Shown here one piece after another: positions 8,495-15,791 of a stretch of 64,000 nucleotides of DNA. How positions within the stretch are numbered: position 1 is the stretch's first letter; every line of letters begins with the position of its first letter. The stretch comes from JACDHG01 sp963811585 (GTDB taxonomy: Bacteria; Actinomycetota; Actinomycetes; Propionibacteriales; Nocardioidaceae). Below the pieces are notes generated by a model. That model saw only the letters and a list, made by a program, of their open reading frames with translations. It was not told where the DNA came from and did no database searches. The position numbers and the translations under genes are program-made. The stretch spans positions 496,001 through 560,000 of the forward strand of contig CAWERR010000008.1 of NCBI GenBank assembly GCA_963811585.1, written 5' to 3'.

Positions 8495-9364
8495 ATGGCG
8501 TCCATGTCATCGATGCCGGCTTCAGGTCTGATGCGGCTGCGCCTCGATGTCTCGTATGACGGCACGGGGTTCTCGGGCTGGGCCGACCAGCCCGGTCTTC
8601 GAACAGTGCAGGGGACGATCGAGCATGCACTCGCGACCGTGTTGCGTCTCCCGGCTGGCGGTGGTGAGAGCAGCGCCGGTCGCCTGACTGTTGCTGGACG
8701 CACCGACGCAGGCGTCCATGCCCGCGGCCAGGTGTGCCACGTGGATGTCGCGCCGGAAGCGTCGGCTGAGGTCCGCGGGGATCTCGCCCGGTTGGTGTGG
8801 CGGCTCTCGCGGCTGCTGCCCGCCGACGTACGGGTGAAGTCGATCGTGCCGGCGCCAGAGGGGTTCGACGCGCGGTTCTCGGCCACGTGGCGGCGCTACG
8901 CCTTCCGCATCTGCGACGCACCGGTGTCGGCGGACCCGTTGCACCGCCACCACGTCCTCGACTGGCGCCGGCGGCTCGATGAGGGCGCGATGAACGCGGC
9001 GGCCGAGCAGCTCACAGGAATGCACGACTTCGCGGCGTACTGCAAGCGGCGCGAGGGTGCGACAACGATCAGGACGTTGCGGGAGCTGGCGTGGTCGCGG
9101 GAGGGTGACGTGCTCACCGGCAGGGTGATCGCCGACGCGTTCTGCCACCACATGGTGCGGTCGCTGGTGGGGGCGCTGATCGCCGTCGGGGAGGGGCGGC
9201 AACAGGTCGAATGGCCGGCGCAGGTGCTCGCAGCAGGTGTGCGCCACCCTGAGGTGCTTGTCGTACCGCCTCAAGGACTGACCCTCGAGGAGGTGGGTTA
9301 CCCCGACGATGCGGAGCTCGCCGCCCGGGCAGCCGAATCCCGTACGAAACGCGCCCCAACCTGA
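8495..9364 (+). CDS. truA: tRNA pseudouridine(38-40) synthase TruA
   Basis: Isomerises uridine 38, 39 or 40 in tRNA anticodon arms. The catalytic Asp lies in the AGRTDAGVHARGQVCHVD motif, and the usual DYRRYAFRI-like and FCHHMVRSLVGALI motifs are present. The longest frame starts at ATG 8495. Family members start closer to MRLRLDVSYDGTGFSGWA, so ATG 8531 is the more probable true start; no good RBS decides it. In related genomes truA directly follows rplQ. Here about 7.7 kb of accessory genes separates them. Confidence 0.92.
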   Translation: MASMSSMPASGLMRLRLDVSYDGTGFSGWADQPGLRTVQGTIEHALATVLRLPAGGGESSAGRLTVAGRTDAGVHARGQVCHVDVAPEASAEVRGDLARLVWRLSRLLPADVRVKSIVPAPEGFDARFSATWRRYAFRICDAPVSADPLHRHHVLDWRRRLDEGAMNAAAEQLTGMHDFAAYCKRREGATTIRTLRELAWSREGDVLTGRVIADAFCHHMVRSLVGALIAVGEGRQQVEWPAQVLAAGVRHPEVLVVPPQGLTLEEVGYPDDAELAARAAESRTKRAPT

Positions 9365-9372
9365 GCGCAGCC

Positions 9373-9548
9373 GCGTCGAGTGGTCACGTATGCCGCGTCG
9401 AGTGGTCACGTATGCCGCGTCGAGTGGTCAGGTATGCGGTCTCGACTGGTCACGTTTGCCGGGTCGACTGGTCACGTTTGCCGCGCCGAGTGGTCACGTT
9501 TGCCGCGCCGAGTGGTCACGTTTGCCGGGTCGACTGGTCAGGTATGCC
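9373..9548 (+). repeat. 22-bp tandem repeat array 1 (8 units)
   Basis: Eight consecutive units of exactly 22 bp, starting at 9373, 9395, 9417, 9439, 9461, 9483, 9505 and 9527. The shared core is TCGASTGGTCASGTWTGC (unit 6 and 7 have CCGA). Variation is concentrated at C/G alternatives and at A/T in the GTATG/GTTTG step. The array starts nine bases after the truA stop and ends 91 bases before the next start. The 22-base period is not a multiple of three, so the open frames across it give shifting peptides and are not taken as coding. A second array with the same core is at 49477. Confidence 0.95.
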
Positions 9549-9553
9549 GTTGG

Positions 9554-9589
9554 TCGAGCTTGTCGAGGCCTAGATCTCGACAAGCTCGA
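9554..9589. repeat. 14-bp inverted repeat, hairpin
   Basis: TCGAGCTTGTCGAG at 9554-9567 and its exact complement at 9576-9589 enclose an 8-base loop. The stem can extend by three more pairs with one wobble. The element follows repeat array 1 directly. CTCGACAAGCTCGA-type hairpins are common dispersed intergenic elements of Nocardioidaceae and relatives (from memory, not searched). It could also end transcription from truA, although no T run follows. Confidence 0.75.
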
Positions 9590-9639
9590 TCACCGAAGAC
9601 CTGCGCAGGCTGCGGCGAGGTATGTGACACCATGCGCCG

Positions 9640-10239
9640 ATGGGTGAGCAGTACTTCTCGGCAGACCCAAGCTCCATCGACAAGCGTCAACCCATATCCG
9701 TGTCCGTATGGGGTCGCGACCTGGAGCTGGAGACCGCGTCCGGCGTCTTCGCCAGGGGGCGCCTCGACATCGGGACTGCTGTGCTGTTTCGCGAGACCGA
9801 GCCGCCCACCAAGGCAGGCACCTATCTCGACCTCGGCTGTGGGTACGGCGTGATCGCGTGCGCGCTCGCGACCGTTCAACCGTCGGCGACTGTCTGGGCT
9901 GTCGACGTCAACGAACGCGCGGTGCAATTGTGTGCCGACAATGCGGCGTCACTTGGCGTGGGGGATCGCGTGCAAGCGGCATTGCCGACCGACGTACCAC
10001 CCGATGTGCAGTTCGACGAGATCTGGTCGAACCCGCCGATCCGCGTCGGCAAGCAGGCGCTGCACGAGCTGCTCTTGACCTGGCTGCCTCGCCTCGCGGC
10101 CAACGGCCGAGCGATGCTCGTCGTGGGCAAGAACCTCGGCGCCGACTCGCTGCAGCGTTGGTTCGTCGACCAGGGCTATGCCTGCGAACGCATGGCGTCC
10201 GCGAAAGGCTTCCGGGTGCTCCACGTCAGCCGCCCCTGA
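9640..10239 (+). CDS. Class I SAM-dependent methyltransferase, RsmC/small-MTS type
   Basis: A 199-residue methyltransferase with SAM motif I YLDLGCGYGVIACAL (about 67-81), an acidic motif II VWAVDVNERAV, and the N6/N2-amino methyltransferase signature SNPPIR (about 130). This is the domain pattern of RsmC/RlmG-like enzymes that methylate the N2 of guanine in rRNA. It is a single-domain protein, shorter than E. coli RsmC, as in other actinobacteria. The exact rRNA target is not deducible. It lies between repeat array 1 and the sigma factor gene. Confidence 0.85.
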   Translation: MGEQYFSADPSSIDKRQPISVSVWGRDLELETASGVFARGRLDIGTAVLFRETEPPTKAGTYLDLGCGYGVIACALATVQPSATVWAVDVNERAVQLCADNAASLGVGDRVQAALPTDVPPDVQFDEIWSNPPIRVGKQALHELLLTWLPRLAANGRAMLVVGKNLGADSLQRWFVDQGYACERMASAKGFRVLHVSRP

Positions 10240-10253
10240 CGCCAACCCGGCTC

Positions 10254-10880
10254 ATGGGACGAGCAGAACTTCGGGAGCAACTGCAACAGAGCGGCTCGCT
10301 GTGGCGTTGGTTGTGCATGGATGGGGTGGTGGCAGCCGACGACGTAGACGTCGCTGACCCCGCGGACATGGGGGACGGCGACGGCTTCGACGCCTGGGTC
10401 AGCGCCCGCGTCGGTGCGCTGCTGCGGTTCGCCTACTTGGTGACGGGCAGCCAAGAAGCAGCCGAAGAGTCCGTCCAAACGGCCCTGACCAAGGCATGTG
10501 AGCAGTGGCCACGGGTGTCTCGAATGGACGACCGCGATGCCTACGTGCGCAGGATGATCGTCAACGCCCATGTGTCCTGGTGGCGGAAGTTTCGCCGTCG
10601 TGAGGTCCCGGTGGCGTTGGTGCGACCGACCCGCGGCCAAGGCGACGCGGCCAGACCTGACCACGCCGGTGGGCTGTCGGATGCCGAGGCGGTTTGGCAG
10701 CTCTGCGCGACGCTGCCGCCCAACCAGCGGGCGAGCGTCGTGCTCCGCTTTTACGAGGACCTCAGCTACCGAGAGATCGCCGCGATCCTCCAGTGCCCCG
10801 AAGCGACCGTGCGATCCCACGTCCACCGCGCCTTAGCCGCCATGCGGACGACCCTCGAGCAGGAGAAAAGCGATGACTGA
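10254..10880 (+). CDS. ECF RNA polymerase sigma factor, SigE family
   Basis: Sigma-70 region 2 (LLRFAYLVTGSQEAAEESVQ, then DAYVRRMIVNAHVSWWRK) and region 4 (LPPNQRASVVLRFYEDLSYR, then CPEATVRSHVHRALAAM) are intact. This is the pattern of the actinobacterial SigE-family ECF group. The frame is open far upstream, but that part overlaps the methyltransferase. ATG 10254, 10317 and 10368 are all possible; the last leaves the usual short N-terminus, and none has a clear RBS. The stop overlaps the next gene by eight bases, typical of a sigma / regulator pair. Confidence 0.85.
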   Translation: MGRAELREQLQQSGSLWRWLCMDGVVAADDVDVADPADMGDGDGFDAWVSARVGALLRFAYLVTGSQEAAEESVQTALTKACEQWPRVSRMDDRDAYVRRMIVNAHVSWWRKFRRREVPVALVRPTRGQGDAARPDHAGGLSDAEAVWQLCATLPPNQRASVVLRFYEDLSYREIAAILQCPEATVRSHVHRALAAMRTTLEQEKSDD

Positions 10881-12099
10881 GCACCGAGACGACGATCTCG
10901 AAGCGATCATGCGAGCAGGGCTGCAGGGCAAGGCCGAAGAGGTCGAGAACCACGGCGGGTATGCCGCCCGGGCTCGAGCCGGTGCACGCACCCGGCGACG
11001 TACCCGCATCGGGTTGGTCGCGGCCGCGACCGCTGCTGTCATCGTGGCGGGAGTGGTCGCCACCGACCTCGTGGATGACCCAGGTGTCGAGAAGGCTCCC
11101 GTCGCGGGCCCGACCAACACCGGGCAGAACAGCACAGATCCAACGTCGGATCCCCAGGTCCCGGCCAACTGGCGCGTCGAGTCCTACCGTGGCGTGCAGC
11201 TCCGAGTGCCCCCGGACTGGGGCTGGGGAGGAGCGCCCAGACGAGACTACGACGGCAATGGCGTGATCTTCTGCGGCCAGGGCGCGCACGCGTATCCCGG
11301 CGCCGACGGCGAGACCCGCTTCGATGAACAGAGCGCCAGGCCGTACGTCGGCCGGGCGGACTACACGTTGAGTGACCTCTGCACTAGTTACAAGGGCGCC
11401 GACAGTGGTGCTTACTGGCCCGACGAGAGTGGTGACTGGCCTGTCGACGGGCCCTCGTATCCCTGGGTCTGGTTCGGGGCATCGGTCGACGTCGGCGCCG
11501 TCGAGCTTTCCAACGAGTTCGTCCAGCGGACGGTCGAAGTAGCTGGGGTGCGCGTGACTGTGGGGGACGACGATGCAGACGAGCTCGCCTTGATCCTGGC
11601 TTCGCTCGAGCCCGTGGCGGTCGACGCCAACGGGTGTGACACAGCGACGCGCCCCATCTCGCAACTCCCACCAGCAGGCATCGTGGGCTTTCCGGAAGCG
11701 TTCAGGATCGACTTCGGCGAGGTGGAGTCTGCCTCGGTATGCGCCTACCGCCGCGAGGACTCAGGTCCCGACGTCTTTCTCGGCTACTCGACCACGATCT
11801 CTGCTGCCGCGGCGAGGGACATCGTTGACACATTGGAACAGGGTCCGTTCGGGCACGATCGATGCGCGGTGCCGGACGGGACCATTGCGGATCTCGTTCA
11901 GCTCCGCTTCCACAGTGAGACCGCAGACGTCGACGTGCAGGTGCGTCTCGGCTGCGTCGGGTACTTCACCGAGCAGGGAATCGTTGAGGTCACGCGGGCG
12001 AACGCCATGCCCTGGATCGTCGACGCCATCGGGCTGTACGTCTCGGACGGCTCAGCCGGCAAGGGACTGACCGGACTGTTCCACCCGATCCCGGGCTGA
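10873..12099 (+). CDS. Membrane-anchored partner of the sigma factor, possible anti-sigma factor
   Basis: 408 residues. A charged cytoplasmic N-terminus (about 1-44, ending RTRRRTRI) is followed by one membrane segment (GLVAAATAAVIVAGVVATDL, about 46-65), a Pro/Thr/Ser linker and a large extracellular domain with paired Cys (GCDTATRP, VCAYRR, DRCAVPD, LGCVGYF). No conserved anti-sigma (ZAS) zinc motif is visible. The assignment as a sigma regulator rests on the eight-base overlap and the single-TM topology. The extracellular half looks like a sensor. Function otherwise unknown. Confidence 0.6.
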   Translation: MTEHRDDDLEAIMRAGLQGKAEEVENHGGYAARARAGARTRRRTRIGLVAAATAAVIVAGVVATDLVDDPGVEKAPVAGPTNTGQNSTDPTSDPQVPANWRVESYRGVQLRVPPDWGWGGAPRRDYDGNGVIFCGQGAHAYPGADGETRFDEQSARPYVGRADYTLSDLCTSYKGADSGAYWPDESGDWPVDGPSYPWVWFGASVDVGAVELSNEFVQRTVEVAGVRVTVGDDDADELALILASLEPVAVDANGCDTATRPISQLPPAGIVGFPEAFRIDFGEVESASVCAYRREDSGPDVFLGYSTTISAAAARDIVDTLEQGPFGHDRCAVPDGTIADLVQLRFHSETADVDVQVRLGCVGYFTEQGIVEVTRANAMPWIVDAIGLYVSDGSAGKGLTGLFHPIPG

Positions 12100-12132
12100 C
12101 GGGCACCGTGTGCTGGCCTGGGTCATACGGGC

Positions 12133-12969
12133 TCAGGCCAGAGCCCCGGTTGCGGCGATGACGGCGACCCCGATCGCAGCCACGGCCATGCTCGTGAAGA
12201 ACGCCGCCTCCGAGCGTGGCCGCCGACGTACGACGACCAGGCCGCCACCAGCCAACCCAACGGCCGCGACGAGCGCAGCAACAGCCCATGGCAGCGGCGG
12301 ATCCGCACCGACGACGGCGATCGTCGCGGCCGCCACAGCGCATGCTGAGGCCACGATGGCGGACGTCGCGCGACCGAGGCGGTGCGGCAGACCTTGCACG
12401 GCGGTGGCCTCGTCTTCGTCGAGGTCGGGCAGCACGTTGCCGAAGTGCGCTGCCACCCCGATCAGGCCACCGGCCACGAGCGCCCAACCAGGAGGCCACG
12501 CGGGGTCCTCGAGAGCCAGCGTGGCCACCGCTGGCAACGCGCCGAAGGAGACGAAGAACGGCACCGGCGACACGGCCGTTGACTTGAGCCCGAGGTTGTA
12601 GACCCAGCCGCCGGACACCACGCAAAACTGTACGACGCCTGCCCGCCACCCAAGCGCGAGCGAGGCCGCCGTCGTCACGACAAGGGCCACCGCCGTTGCA
12701 GCGACGACCGTCCGGGAGGAAAGCGCCCCGGTGGCCAGCGGCTTGTCGGCCCGGCCGGTGGCGATGTCACGACGTACGTCGATCAGGTCGTTCGACCAGC
12801 CGATTGACAGCTGGCCGGTGAGCACCGCCACGGCCGCGACCACGACGTCAGCCAGCTCGTTGCCCGCGGACGCCACCAACACTGTCGCCATCGCTGTGAC
12901 CGCGACCGTCGGGATCGGATGGCACGACAACAGCAGCCCGCGTACGACGGACTCGCCGGGAGCGCCCAT
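12133..12969 (-). CDS. UbiA-family prenyltransferase
   Basis: About 278 residues, mostly hydrophobic with 8-9 membrane segments. The first Asp-rich motif is NDLIDVRRDIATGRADKPLA, which binds the Mg-prenyl diphosphate. The second is DLDEDEATAVQGLPHRLG. These are the two diagnostic UbiA motifs, so the protein attaches a polyprenyl chain to an acceptor (quinone, DPPR-like or other). ATG 12969 (MGAPGESVVRGLLL) is chosen because it leads directly to TM1; the longer frame starting at 13056 overlaps the divergent gene. The acceptor substrate cannot be told. Confidence 0.85.
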   Translation of the reverse strand: MGAPGESVVRGLLLSCHPIPTVAVTAMATVLVASAGNELADVVVAAVAVLTGQLSIGWSNDLIDVRRDIATGRADKPLATGALSSRTVVAATAVALVVTTAASLALGWRAGVVQFCVVSGGWVYNLGLKSTAVSPVPFFVSFGALPAVATLALEDPAWPPGWALVAGGLIGVAAHFGNVLPDLDEDEATAVQGLPHRLGRATSAIVASACAVAAATIAVVGADPPLPWAVAALVAAVGLAGGGLVVVRRRPRSEAAFFTSMAVAAIGVAVIAATGALA

Positions 12970-13075
12970 CGCACCATGATGCAGCCAACTCGATACTCGA
13001 CTGATGCAACCCACGGCGGTGCGACATGCGTCTTCATGTTGACCGACAGTGGTCATTCATCGAGGGGGGTACACC

Positions 13076-14143
13076 ATGAACACACTCAAACATCGCCGAG
13101 TCGCACGGCTGAGCCTGATCGTCGCAGCGACGATCGCCAGCAGCGGCCTCGCGACCGCCGGCGCTGCGACAACGCCGGACGCGGACTCCGCCGCCGCGGT
13201 GACGAGGCTCGATCCCGGCTCGCTCGAGCGCGGCGCCGACCCGAGCTTGCCGTACTTGGTCAACGACCAGATCCGCGATGGAGACATCCGTATCAACGTC
13301 GCCAGCCAGCCGAATCACCTCAGCCTGTGGGAGACCGCCGGGGGCTACCTGCTGCTCGACCAGCTGTTCTCGACCGGCCAGATGCGGCTGACGGCCTACG
13401 ACCGCGACGGTGAAAGCCGGGTGATCGCCAGCGGCGAAATCCTCGACGTCGTGGTCTCCGAAGACAAACGTCGCATCGCCGTCGTCGACGACCTCAACGG
13501 CGGGCTCGGGCCCTTTGCCGTCAAGGTCGTCAACCCGACCACCGGAAATGAGTTCGGGGCGCGCCACTTCGGTTATGCCGACGCCATTGCCCTCGACGGC
13601 GAGCGGGTGTTCCTCAACCGGCGCGACGGTGGCGACATCGTTAGCGGCACCTGGAAGTACGAGACCAATGTCGTCAAGACCCTGGCGCAGCGTCAACTGC
13701 TCGACGCCGACCTGCGTCAGCGGATCCTGGTGTTCGCGGGGATCGGAAGCGGGGGCGGCGAGGGCTGCGCTCGAGTGACGTGGATGGGCGAGTCTCAAGC
13801 CCTGTGGCGCGCCTGCCAGTTCGAGCCCGTTGACTGGTCGCGCGACGGCCGGCACGCTCTCGCAACCTGGGACTACTTCGACATGGCCGGCACAGACCGC
13901 TGGCTCACCGTCGATGGCCGCAACGGCGAGCGGACAGGCCGTGTCAGCGGTCGACTCGACTGGATCGCGGTGTGGGAGTCCAACAATCGGTTCCTGACCA
14001 TCGCGCAAGGCGACGACGGGCAGACGGCCATCGTGCGCTGCACCGTCGGCGGAGCATGCGAGCGAGCCAGCCGCACCTGGGACCGTCCGGTGGTCCCGGA
14101 TCTGTATTACAACGCACCACCGGTCCTGATCGCAGAGAACTGA
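13076..14143 (+). CDS. Secreted protein, probably beta-propeller-like, function unknown
   Basis: 355 residues from ATG 13076, which has a strong GAGGGGGG RBS; the longer frame from 13049 lacks one. There is a Sec signal peptide (RVARLSLIVAATIASSGLATAGAA, cleavage near residue 34). The rest has short repeating beta-type segments (ILDVVVSEDKRRIAVVDDL, WIAVWESNNRFLTIAQGDDG) such as occur in PD40/WD40-like propellers. The C-terminal segment TAIVRCTVGGACERA resembles one in the membrane protein at 47.5-48.8 kb. A perfect terminator hairpin follows 14 bases after the stop. No enzyme motif is recognised. Confidence 0.7.
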   Translation: MNTLKHRRVARLSLIVAATIASSGLATAGAATTPDADSAAAVTRLDPGSLERGADPSLPYLVNDQIRDGDIRINVASQPNHLSLWETAGGYLLLDQLFSTGQMRLTAYDRDGESRVIASGEILDVVVSEDKRRIAVVDDLNGGLGPFAVKVVNPTTGNEFGARHFGYADAIALDGERVFLNRRDGGDIVSGTWKYETNVVKTLAQRQLLDADLRQRILVFAGIGSGGGEGCARVTWMGESQALWRACQFEPVDWSRDGRHALATWDYFDMAGTDRWLTVDGRNGERTGRVSGRLDWIAVWESNNRFLTIAQGDDGQTAIVRCTVGGACERASRTWDRPVVPDLYYNAPPVLIAEN

Positions 14144-14157
14144 CGGACCGCACACGC

Positions 14158-14188
14158 GATGGCGCCACTGCAAGTCAGTGGCGCCATC
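14158..14188 (+). terminator. Perfect 13-bp terminator hairpin
   Basis: GATGGCGCCACTG, loop CAAGT, then its exact complement CAGTGGCGCCATC. It sits 14 bases after the secreted-protein gene and 95 bases before the oxidoreductase gene. The T run after it is weak (CGCATGTTTG). Confidence 0.85.
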
Positions 14189-14282
14189 CGCATGTTTGAC
14201 CCGGATCAGCACGCCGGTGAGCGAGCCCACCCAGGAGGGGGAAGACTTGAGGGACTCACCCAGCTCCTGAGGAGACGCCGCC

Positions 14283-15644
14283 ATGAGCACTGAAGTCGAT
14301 GTCGTCGTTGTCGGGCTAGGCCCGGGCGGAGAGGCCGTCGCCACCCAGCTAGCCCAGGCCGGCCTGGAGGTGGTCGGCGTCGACAAGCATCTGGTCGGGG
14401 GCGAATGTCCTTACTACGGGTGCATTCCGAGCAAGATGATGATTCGTGCGGCCAACGTGCTGGAGGAGGGTCGCCGCGTCCCCGACCTCGCCGGCGCCAG
14501 CTCCGTGACGCCAGACTGGTCACCTGTGGCCACGCGGATCGCCGAGGAAGCTACCGCCCACTGGGATGACCAGATCGCTGTCGAGCGGCTGGAGAGGGCG
14601 GGCGCAAGTTTCGTTCGTGGAGTTGGCCGGCTCGATGGCGCCGCCACCGTCGTTGTAGGCGGCGAGTCGTTCGTCGCGCGCAGGGGCGTCGTGCTCAACC
14701 CCGGAACCGCACCCGCCATACCCCAGATCGACGGGCTGGCAGAGACGCCGTACTGGACGAACCGCGACGCCGTTCAGCTCACCGAGCTTCCCGGCTCATT
14801 GATCGTCGTCGGCGGTGGCCCAATCGGGCTGGAGCTGGGGCAGGCGTTCTCCCGGTTCGGGGTCGACGTGACTGTCCTTGAGCGGGCTCCCCGGATCCTC
14901 AACCCCGAGGAGCCCGAGGCGAGCAAGCTGCTCGGCGACGTGTTCGCACGCGAGGGCATCCAGGTGCTCGCCGACGTCTCCATCTCAGAGATCTCGTACG
15001 ACGACGGGCATTTCGCGGTCACCCTCGACGACCAGACCCTGACGGCGGACAAGCTACTCGTCGGGGCCGGCCGGACGCCCAACTTTGCTGACCTGGGCCT
15101 CGACACGGTGGGCCTCGACCCGGCCGCCAGGTCTCTCGACACCGACGAGCGGCTCAGGGTCGGCGAGGGTCTGTGGGCGCTCGGCGACATCACCGGCAAG
15201 GGGGCGTTCACGCATGTGTCGATGTACCAGGCCGCGATCGTCGTGCGCGCCATCCTCGACCCGGACGGCGGCGGTCCCTGGGCCGACTACCGAGCCGTGC
15301 CGCGGGTGACGTTCACCGACCCGGAGGTCGGCTCTGTAGGTATGTCGGAGCGGCAGGCACGCGACGCAGGTCTGCAGGTGCGCGTCGGGACAACCGACTT
15401 GGCCTCGTCGACTCGCGGCTGGATTCACAAGGCGGGCAACGATGGGTTCATCAAGCTGATCGAGGACGCCGGGCGCGGCGTGCTCGTCGGTGCTTGTGTC
15501 GCCGGCCCGTCCGGCGGCGAGATGCTCTCTGCACTGGTGGTCGCCGTGCACGGCGAGGTTCCGACCGGGCGGCTGCGCTCGATGATCTACGCGTATCCGA
15601 CGTTCCACCGAGCGATCGAGCAAGCCGTCAAGGCGCTCGACTGA
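14283..15644 (+). CDS. Pyridine nucleotide-disulfide oxidoreductase, dihydrolipoamide dehydrogenase / mercuric reductase-like
   Basis: A 453-residue class I flavoprotein: FAD motif GLGPGGEAVA (11-20), redox-active disulfide GGECPYYGCIPSK (Cys42, Cys47), NAD(P) motif VGGGPIGLELGQ, second FAD motif ALGDITGKGAFTH, and a C-terminal dimerisation domain. In true lipoamide dehydrogenases the active-site base is the His of an AHPT motif; here the equivalent is AYPTF, so that His is Tyr. With no lipoyl enzyme complex nearby, the electron acceptor is probably not lipoamide. The gene is single, after a terminator, with a GAGGAGAC RBS. Confidence 0.85.
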   Translation: MSTEVDVVVVGLGPGGEAVATQLAQAGLEVVGVDKHLVGGECPYYGCIPSKMMIRAANVLEEGRRVPDLAGASSVTPDWSPVATRIAEEATAHWDDQIAVERLERAGASFVRGVGRLDGAATVVVGGESFVARRGVVLNPGTAPAIPQIDGLAETPYWTNRDAVQLTELPGSLIVVGGGPIGLELGQAFSRFGVDVTVLERAPRILNPEEPEASKLLGDVFAREGIQVLADVSISEISYDDGHFAVTLDDQTLTADKLLVGAGRTPNFADLGLDTVGLDPAARSLDTDERLRVGEGLWALGDITGKGAFTHVSMYQAAIVVRAILDPDGGGPWADYRAVPRVTFTDPEVGSVGMSERQARDAGLQVRVGTTDLASSTRGWIHKAGNDGFIKLIEDAGRGVLVGACVAGPSGGEMLSALVVAVHGEVPTGRLRSMIYAYPTFHRAIEQAVKALD

Positions 15645-15730
15645 GGCGTCAAACGTGATGGACCCGGTCCAGTCCGTGGACCAGCGCGCGACGCAGGACC
15701 CAGCGCTCCGCAGAAACACCTCGCCGACCC

Positions 15731-15760
15731 TTGTCAGGGCAGTGAAACGGGGCCTAGGGT
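15731..15760 (+). promoter_or_regulatory. Possible sigma-70 type promoter for phoD
   Basis: TTGTCA at 15731-15736 and TAGGGT at 15755-15760 with 18 bases between, 32 bases before the phoD ATG. The match is moderate. No PHO-box-like direct repeats were evident. Confidence 0.35.
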
Positions 15761-15791
15761 CCCGTGCAGGCTGCGATCTGAGGAGACCCAC

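Noticed and set aside
9373..9548. CRISPR array
   Set aside because: Repeats abut directly with no unique spacers, and no cas gene is in the window.
9309..9853. Open frames through repeat array 1 giving VTYAASSGHVCR-type peptides
   Set aside because: The 22-bp period makes the same peptide motif appear in all three frames. There is no RBS or conserved protein, and the frames overlap truA and the methyltransferase.
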